Assembly: GCA_902790525.1 (NCBI GenBank)
Contig: CADASI010000036.1
Coordinates: 1 to 47,052, forward strand
Length of the DNA: 47,052 nucleotides
Direction: 5' to 3'
From: an uncultured Eubacteriales bacterium
GTDB lineage: Bacteria > Bacillota > Clostridia > Christensenellales > Aristaeellaceae
The notes beneath the pieces were generated by a model. The model saw only the letters and a list, made by a program, of their open reading frames with translations. It was not told where the DNA came from and ran no database searches. A program made the position numbers and the translations under genes. The stretch's first letter is position 1. Each line of letters opens with the position of its first letter. Shown here piece by piece: positions 41,311-47,052 of this stretch.

Positions 41311-43248
41311 ATGTTCAAGAGATGCTTTGCACTGATGCTGGCTTTATGCCTGCTCATGTCCGTCTTCTCCGTGGCTTACATGGAGGAGAACGTCACCGCA
41401 AGCTCCGATGATGAGATGATCATCACTTCGGAGCCCGTCGAAGAAGCCTTTTCCGACGAGGAATTGGCCCTCGGCGAAGACGACGAAACGTTCGACGACG
41501 GCATCACCGCCGAGGATACCGTCGACGTGGATGCGTCCGTCGCTGACGTAACGCTCGACACCGACGAGCCCGTCGCCGACGAGGCCCCCGCCGCTGACGA
41601 GCCCGCCGCTGACGAGGAGCCCGCCGCCGACGAGGAGCCCGCCGCCGACGAGCCCGCCGCTAACGAGGAGCCTGCCGCCGACGAGCCCGCCACCGTGGAG
41701 GACGCGCCCGTCGCCGACGAAGCGACCGTCGTCGCGGAAGCGCCCGCCGCCGAGGTGGTTGCCGCCGAGGTCGTGCCCGCCGCGGAAACCGCGAGCGAGG
41801 CCGTCGCGGCCGAAGCGCCCGTCGTCGAGGAGATCGCCGAGACGTCCGACAAGGCCGTCGCGGAAGCCGCGCCCGCCGCGGAAGCCGGCGTGGCCGAACT
41901 CACGCTGACCGGGAAGGCCAAGTACACCCTGAACCTCGGCACCAACCTGCAGCTCAACATGGGCGGCATCGCTGTCAAGAAGTTCAAGTCCTCCAAGAAG
42001 AAGGTGGCGACCGTTTCCGCCACCGGCCTGATCACCCCCAAGCGCGCCGGCAAGACCAAGATCACGGCCGTCATCAGCAAGAAGAAAAAGATTACCCTGA
42101 CGCTGAAGGTCGTCGATCCCGCAAAACCGACCGGAGTCTCTTTGATGGTCGGCGGGACCCCCGTCTCCGGCACCTACGTCGCCTCCAAGGGCGTGGCCTT
42201 CACGCTGACCGCCATTGCCACCCCGGCGGGCGCCACGGCCACCGGCGTCAAGTTCAAGTCCTCCAAGAAGAAGGTCGCCTCCGTGAACAGCGCGGGCGTG
42301 GTCGTCCCCAAGAAGACGGGCACGACCGTCATCACCGTCAGCATCCCCCGCGGCGGCAAGAAGTGCAAGACCAAGCTCAAGGTCAAGGTCACGGATCCCT
42401 ACAGGGCCACCAAGGTCACCCTGGAGCCCGGCGGATTCTCCTACATGACCGTCGGCGGACGGCTTCAGCTGACCGCCACCATGGAGCCTTCCTTCACCAC
42501 CAGCACCCTGAAGTGGTCTTCTTCCAATAAGAAGGTTGCCTCCGTCTCCAAGACCGGCCTGGTGCGCGCCAAGAAGAAGGGCAAGGCCAAGATCACGGTC
42601 AAGACCTCTTCCGGCAAGAAGGCGAGCATCACGATCCAGGTCCTCAAGAAGGGCGGCAAGGCCAAGAGCATCTTCATCGACATGGCATCGGATGAGGTGT
42701 GCTACGTGGGCGAACTGAAGTACATCCGCGCGCTGACCGATCCCAAGAACGCGACCGCGGACGTCGTCTGGAGCTCCAGCGACTCAAGCATCATCGAGAT
42801 CAAGGGCAGCGAGCACAGCGGCGACCTGAGCTGGATTGCCAGCGTCGTGCCCAAGAAGACCGGCAGCTGCACCATCACCGCCACCGACAGGGTCACCGGC
42901 GTCTCCTCTTCCATCACCACGACGGTCGTCGAGCCCCCGAGGCCGGAGTCCATCTCGTTCCCGGGCATGAGCGGCGGCATCACGATGAGCGTCGGCCAGA
43001 AGCTGGATGTCGAATACAGCGTCAACCCGTCCACGAGTTTGAGCCATCCCTGGAACCATGCGATTGTCATGTATGACCCGAACATCATCTCGATCGTCTA
43101 CGCGGCCAACAACGCTGACAGGAACTGCCTGGGCACCATGGACTACAAGCTGCACATCACGGCTTTGAACCCGGGCACCACCACCGTTACCGTCTATCTG
43201 AGAGGCAACGAGAACATCAGAGCGAGCTTCACGCTGACCGTACAGTAA
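41311..43248 (+). CDS. Secreted Ig-like (BIG2) repeat protein with acidic Ala/Pro/Glu linker
   Basis: A 645-residue exported protein. Signal peptide about 1-22 (FALMLALCLLMSVFSVAY). Residues 25-195 are acidic and low-complexity, with repeats such as PAADEEPAADE. From about residue 196 come roughly five bacterial Ig-like (BIG2) domains, each with a KFKSSKKKVATVSATGLITPKRAGKTKIT-type core. Domains one and two share nearly identical DNA (TTCAAGTCCTCCAAGAAGAA at about 41983 and 42253). There is no LPxTG, SLH or transmembrane tail, so it is probably released or bound non-covalently. The start at 41311 follows AGGAGG. It is 36 bp before the L,D-transpeptidase gene and likely cotranscribed. Confidence 0.85.
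   Translation: MFKRCFALMLALCLLMSVFSVAYMEENVTASSDDEMIITSEPVEEAFSDEELALGEDDETFDDGITAEDTVDVDASVADVTLDTDEPVADEAPAADEPAADEEPAADEEPAADEPAANEEPAADEPATVEDAPVADEATVVAEAPAAEVVAAEVVPAAETASEAVAAEAPVVEEIAETSDKAVAEAAPAAEAGVAELTLTGKAKYTLNLGTNLQLNMGGIAVKKFKSSKKKVATVSATGLITPKRAGKTKITAVISKKKKITLTLKVVDPAKPTGVSLMVGGTPVSGTYVASKGVAFTLTAIATPAGATATGVKFKSSKKKVASVNSAGVVVPKKTGTTVITVSIPRGGKKCKTKLKVKVTDPYRATKVTLEPGGFSYMTVGGRLQLTATMEPSFTTSTLKWSSSNKKVASVSKTGLVRAKKKGKAKITVKTSSGKKASITIQVLKKGGKAKSIFIDMASDEVCYVGELKYIRALTDPKNATADVVWSSSDSSIIEIKGSEHSGDLSWIASVVPKKTGSCTITATDRVTGVSSSITTTVVEPPRPESISFPGMSGGITMSVGQKLDVEYSVNPSTSLSHPWNHAIVMYDPNIISIVYAANNADRNCLGTMDYKLHITALNPGTTTVTVYLRGNENIRASFTLTVQ
41572..41697 (+). repeat. Degenerate repeats encoding PAADE units
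   Basis: Tandem copies of GCCGACGAGCCCGCC-type units inside the acidic linker; the phase drifts between units. Such tracts often vary in length between strains. Confidence 0.75.
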
Positions 43249-43284
43249 CCCGACCACTTTCCGACCGACAAAGGAGCCTGTGTT

Positions 43285-46200
43285 ATGAGAAAGACCATTA
43301 CCGTTATATTGGCTCTGCTCATCGCGCTATCCCCCATACTTGCCTGCGCGGAACCCATGAATCTTGCTGCGCTGCTGGCCGCCGATGACAACAGGAACCT
43401 CGGCAACGAGACCGGCGTCTACAATGCGCTGTACAAGATCCTGGTCAAGGCCAACGGCAAGGACTTTCCGTTGAACAACTGGGTGAAGGCATCCACATGC
43501 CTTTCAAAGATCGCGATCGGCGACGAGCTTTCACCCGTGGAGACCGTGTATGACGAGTCCCTTTCGGCCTACGAAAAGTTCTTCCTGATGACGCTCTCCA
43601 CCGCCACGTTGTCCGACGATGAAGCACAGGCGCTGACCAACATCTTCGAGGAAGGCAACAAGACCTTCCCCGAAGACGGTCGGGACCTCTATGTCTCCTC
43701 CGAAGGGGATGGCTTTATCACCGGTCTGATTCTCAAGGCGCTTGAGAAGATGGGCTTCAAAACCGAGCCCGAGACCATCAACGAGACCCTGACGCTCCCC
43801 ACCATCAAGGACAAGGACGGCAAGGTCATACTCTCCGCCCCGCAGATCCTGACCAGCCTGCCGCACGCCATGCTGATGAAGCGTGTGCCCGCGGAGAAGA
43901 AGCAGGAGAGCGCCCTGGCGCTGGCCCGCTTTGAGGCCACGATCCCCTACAGGATCGACTGGCAGAACCTGAGCGGCGAGGAGGAAGAGGCGGAATCCTT
44001 CGACTCCCTGGACAGCCTTGACGATTTCTTTGAAGAAGGGGAATCCGATGAGGGCGAAGCGGGCGAAGAGGGCGACGACGAGGAAGGCGAAGAGGAAGAG
44101 AAGGTCGAGCTGACCGAGGAACAGATCGCCGAGTGGATCGAAAAGTGGATGAAGCTGTTCTTCGCGGTCGACGCCTTCGACGCCCAGCCCGACGAAACCA
44201 CCTTCAATCCGCTCAAGGAGGCCCTGCTGGGCATGACCGAGGACAAGCCCACCGTCACCCTCGAGGCCGACGGCGGCATCTCCCTGTCGTTCCCCGAAGG
44301 CCCGGCCGATGGCCAGGCCCAGGCGGCGACCGGCGCGAAGTCCGGCGGCAAGAAGAAGTCCTCCGGCGGCGGCGGCGGCTCCAAGACCAAGGAGCCTGCC
44401 AAGGAGCTGGTCAACCTGGGCCAGTTCTCGGGCTATAACGGCAAGTACATCGTGTACGTCTGCAAGCAGTCCTGCACCATCGCCGTCATTGGCAGGGGTT
44501 CCGACAACCGCTTCACCAAGAAGCTGAAGGCCTTCCCCTGCGCCATCGGCAAGGCCGGCCAGACCCGCGACGGCGTATTCTGGCTTAACCGTAAGGAACG
44601 CTGGCACAGCTGGTCCGGCGGCAACTATTCCCCCTACACCGTCAGGCAAAACGGCGGCTCTTACATCCACGGCCCCATGTACACGGCCAAGGATTCCAAC
44701 AAGATGATCGCCAGCAGCTACAACGCCATCGGCACCCGCAGCACCGCCGGCTGTCTGAGCACCGTCTGCGCCGCGGCGGGCTGGATCTACTACAACTGCC
44801 CCACCGGCACCATCGTGTGGATCGCCAACGACTCCAAGTTCAAGGCCGGCAAGCTCAAGAAGGTCCCGGCGGATCAGACCTATGATCCCACCGAGAAGAA
44901 CGTCAAGGCCAAGGCCGTCACGGACACCGTTACCAACACCGGCGACAACAGCGGCTCAAGCGGTTCCAGTGGTTCCAGCGGTTCCAGCGGACCCGCGGCG
45001 CAGCAGGGCACCACATCCGGCGGCGGATCGGGCACGTCGTCCGGCACGTCCGGCGGTAACAACGGAGGTACGTCGGGCGACAACGGATCGGGCGGCAACG
45101 ATAAACCCAATAATCAGATAGATGAGACGCTGGTAAAGAACATCAAGAAGGCACAAACCTTGTTGACCTTGTACTTTACTAACCAGCAGACCGATTCTGG
45201 TCTCGACCTGGATTTCACTACGACGGAAACGGAAACGACCAACAAAGGTGAGATCGGCACTAACACTGCGGCAGCCATTGCCAAGTTCCGTGATCTTTAC
45301 AACACAGCCTTCCCGGATAAGAAACTCGAGGGACCTGCTGATGAAAAGGAAACCAGCGATACATTGGGCGACCTGATCAAGGCGCTGCTGGATGAGCCGT
45401 CTGTCAAAAAGATGCTTGACGCGATCAAAGCCAAGCTCCTGACGCAAGAACAGATTGATGCATCCATCACCAACAATGATCCCTTCGACGATACGACGCT
45501 GGCTGCCATACAGGAGTACCAGAAAGGTAATGAGTTGACGACCAGCAACGGCATCATGGATCGGGCAACGATTATCAAACTGTTTGGTCTTGTTGGCTTT
45601 ACCGTCTCGCATGACACGTTGGCGTTGAAGGTCGGCGGCACCGACACATTGACGGTCACCAAGGACCCTGCTGACAGCGCGGCACAGATAACCTTCAATT
45701 CAAGCGATGATCAGGTTGTCACGGTGGGTACTGATGGTAAAGTTACCGCCGTCAAGGCCGGCACTGCCAAGATCACCGTCTCTGCTCCCGGCACCGGCGT
45801 TGCAGACAAAGAGGTTTCTGTAACGGTCTATACGCCTCCGAGCACAGAAAAGATCAAGGTCGTACAGTCCCTGCTGAATGTGTACTTCGCCTATGCGGTA
45901 GAGAACTCTACTGTGGAGGCGATCCCCTCCACTGAGGCGGGCACGTTGGGCACTAAAACGAAGGCTGCCATTGATGCGTTCCGTACTTTGTATGCTCAGC
46001 AAAACAACTTAGACAAAGATACGCCTGCATACGAAACCAGCGAATCAATAAATACGCTGGACACCCAGCTGAAGAACTACGGGACTGTCGTAACCAAGAT
46101 CGTATTGATTCAGGGTAAGCTGAAAGATGCCGGTTTGTTGAACGGTAATGCAACCGACACCTTGGATTCCGCGACAATGACTGCCATCGCTCAGTTCCAG

Positions 46201-47052
46201 AAGACTACCAAAGGATTGGAAGAATCCGGCATTCTGGACAGTGCTACGCTGGCCAAACTGCTCACCGACGATCAGACGCAGAGCGGAAACAATGTTCCCC
46301 CGGAAAACACCGGCTCTGGCAATAACACGAATAGCAGCGAGAGCACTCCCGCTACGGGCGCGTTCATTCCCGCGGAGCCTGAGCCCGAGGCGATTGACGA
46401 GACGGTTGACGAGGCGGTTGTCGAGGCGGTTCCCACCTTCGATGCCATCAGGAGCGGCTCCGACGCCTCCGCCGTCAGGGAGGTACAGCACCTGCTCGTG
46501 CTGCTGGACTACCTGAGCAAGGACGGCAAGGCCAAGAGCGACGCCACGGACGGCGATTACGGCTCCGGCACTGCCAAGGCCGTGGCGGCCTTCCAGGAGA
46601 GCCGCGGTCTGACCGCGTCCGGCGAGGTCGACGAGCCCACCTATGACGCGCTCAGGCGCGCCGCCGAGCCCGTCGTCAGCAAGCTGCAGGATCGGCTCAT
46701 AGAGTACGGCGAGCTGTCGGATGCCCTCAGAAAGCTCAAGGCGGAGGACTTCGACGCCGACAACGAAGAGCCCGAGGTCGCGGGCGTCTACGGTCGCAAG
46801 ACCCGCCTGGCCCTCGCCTTCTTCCAGGCAACCTACAACGAGGACAAGTCCGGCGACGCCAGACTGAACGAGGACGGCATGGCCGACGAGGCCACCCGCA
46901 CCGCGCTCAAGGATACCCTCGAGGCGCTCAGGGCGCTGAAGGCCCAGCAGGAGGCCGTGCCCGCGGTCGATCCGGCCGCCGAGACGCCCCAGCAGGGCGG
47001 CGAACCCGTACCCGCCCCCGACGCGGCCCCCGAAGCGCCGGCCGACGGCCAG
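43285..47052 (+). CDS. Giant secreted L,D-transpeptidase (3' end outside window)
   Basis: Open for 1256 codons to the last base with no stop. Signal peptide about 1-23. Residues 24-370 form a helical part with an acidic run near 230-272. A YkuD L,D-transpeptidase domain spans about 373-527: HGPMY with His462 and RSTAGCLS with the catalytic Cys490, for 3-3 peptidoglycan cross-links or linking proteins to wall. A Gly/Ser linker (SGSSGSSGSS, about 553-612) follows. Then come peptidoglycan-binding-like units at about 613, 690, 854, 935, 1055 and 1130, interrupted by one BIG2 domain (about 773-850). The stretch 45,120-46,370 is visibly less GC-rich with different codon choice. AAAGGAG precedes the start. 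Confidence 0.87.
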   Translation, partial: MRKTITVILALLIALSPILACAEPMNLAALLAADDNRNLGNETGVYNALYKILVKANGKDFPLNNWVKASTCLSKIAIGDELSPVETVYDESLSAYEKFFLMTLSTATLSDDEAQALTNIFEEGNKTFPEDGRDLYVSSEGDGFITGLILKALEKMGFKTEPETINETLTLPTIKDKDGKVILSAPQILTSLPHAMLMKRVPAEKKQESALALARFEATIPYRIDWQNLSGEEEEAESFDSLDSLDDFFEEGESDEGEAGEEGDDEEGEEEEKVELTEEQIAEWIEKWMKLFFAVDAFDAQPDETTFNPLKEALLGMTEDKPTVTLEADGGISLSFPEGPADGQAQAATGAKSGGKKKSSGGGGGSKTKEPAKELVNLGQFSGYNGKYIVYVCKQSCTIAVIGRGSDNRFTKKLKAFPCAIGKAGQTRDGVFWLNRKERWHSWSGGNYSPYTVRQNGGSYIHGPMYTAKDSNKMIASSYNAIGTRSTAGCLSTVCAAAGWIYYNCPTGTIVWIANDSKFKAGKLKKVPADQTYDPTEKNVKAKAVTDTVTNTGDNSGSSGSSGSSGSSGPAAQQGTTSGGGSGTSSGTSGGNNGGTSGDNGSGGNDKPNNQIDETLVKNIKKAQTLLTLYFTNQQTDSGLDLDFTTTETETTNKGEIGTNTAAAIAKFRDLYNTAFPDKKLEGPADEKETSDTLGDLIKALLDEPSVKKMLDAIKAKLLTQEQIDASITNNDPFDDTTLAAIQEYQKGNELTTSNGIMDRATIIKLFGLVGFTVSHDTLALKVGGTDTLTVTKDPADSAAQITFNSSDDQVVTVGTDGKVTAVKAGTAKITVSAPGTGVADKEVSVTVYTPPSTEKIKVVQSLLNVYFAYAVENSTVEAIPSTEAGTLGTKTKAAIDAFRTLYAQQNNLDKDTPAYETSESINTLDTQLKNYGTVVTKIVLIQGKLKDAGLLNGNATDTLDSATMTAIAQFQKTTKGLEESGILDSATLAKLLTDDQTQSGNNVPPENTGSGNNTNSSESTPATGAFIPAEPEPEAIDETVDEAVVEAVPTFDAIRSGSDASAVREVQHLLVLLDYLSKDGKAKSDATDGDYGSGTAKAVAAFQESRGLTASGEVDEPTYDALRRAAEPVVSKLQDRLIEYGELSDALRKLKAEDFDADNEEPEVAGVYGRKTRLALAFFQATYNEDKSGDARLNEDGMADEATRTALKDTLEALRALKAQQEAVPAVDPAAETPQQGGEPVPAPDAAPEAPADGQ

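Noticed and set aside
41572-41697. CRISPR-like regular repeats
   Set aside because: The repeats are in frame within a protein linker, have no unique spacers and encode PAADE units. No CRISPR array exists in the window.

Overview
The window is a GC-rich stretch of chromosome from an anaerobic, probably spore-forming member of the Clostridia (Firmicutes). This is an inference from gene families and local order: cdd-era-recO; gerM next to rph, rdgB and a YfcE-type phosphoesterase as in Bacillus; RqcH; DUF1836 and DUF951 proteins; a D-Ala-D-Ala carboxypeptidase of the DacF type; an HPr-like protein; and an [FeFe]-hydrogenase maturation cluster. A gut-associated, high-GC clostridial lineage (Christensenellales-like) would fit, but the sequence alone does not fix the taxon. 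There is no prophage, plasmid backbone or CRISPR array.

Layout. 1-2050 (+): cdd (5' end outside), era, recO. 2059-2239: a 181-bp foldback, MITE-like element. 2241-5111 (-): DUF951 protein, two signal peptidases, and a secreted M1-peptidase-like protein whose zinc site is lost. 5185-7917 (-): orphan DNA methyltransferase, DUF2284 protein, amidohydrolase. 7984-13319 (-): parvulin-type lipoprotein with a long acidic insertion, a hypothetical protein, KtrA/KtrB potassium uptake, a 1-phosphofructokinase-type kinase and a small membrane protein. 13436-15739 (-): nuclease-helicase of the DinG/XPD type. 15843-16853 (+): manA. 16907-20674 (-): RhaM-like, Dabb, YfcE-like, an RNase PH-RdgB fusion and GerM. 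20847-24291 (+): rqcH, DUF1836 protein, dacF. 24251-25555 (-): WG-repeat protein.

25713-26052 (+): tRNA Arg-His-Gln-Lys. 26228-29139 (-): a TRAP transporter (dctM, dctQ, dctP). 29335-30355 (+): SdpI-like membrane protein and a remnant of an Rpn-type nuclease. 30434-31274 (-): rpsI and rplM. 31437-33114 (-): YkvI-like membrane protein, small anchored protein, P-loop protein. 33311-34540 (-): ROK regulator, divergent from an aldo/keto reductase (34944-35951, +). 36019-36249 (-): HPr-like protein lacking the PTS histidine. 36496-36649 (+): tRNA Gln-Glu. 36867-40979 (+): TM1266-type regulator, hydF, hydE, hydG. 41311-47052 (+): a secreted Ig-like (BIG2) protein and a very large secreted L,D-transpeptidase that runs off the window.

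Most of the window is housekeeping. The oddities are: an RNase PH domain with a clean internal deletion fused to RdgB; an M1 pseudo-peptidase; a mosaic L,D-transpeptidase with a compositionally different middle section; an 87-bp structured repeat present twice in opposite orientation, each time just behind a tRNA terminator; the foldback element after recO; a parvulin domain split by an acidic coil; and a duplicated RhaM-like protein. I did not find a clear novel defence or mobile system.
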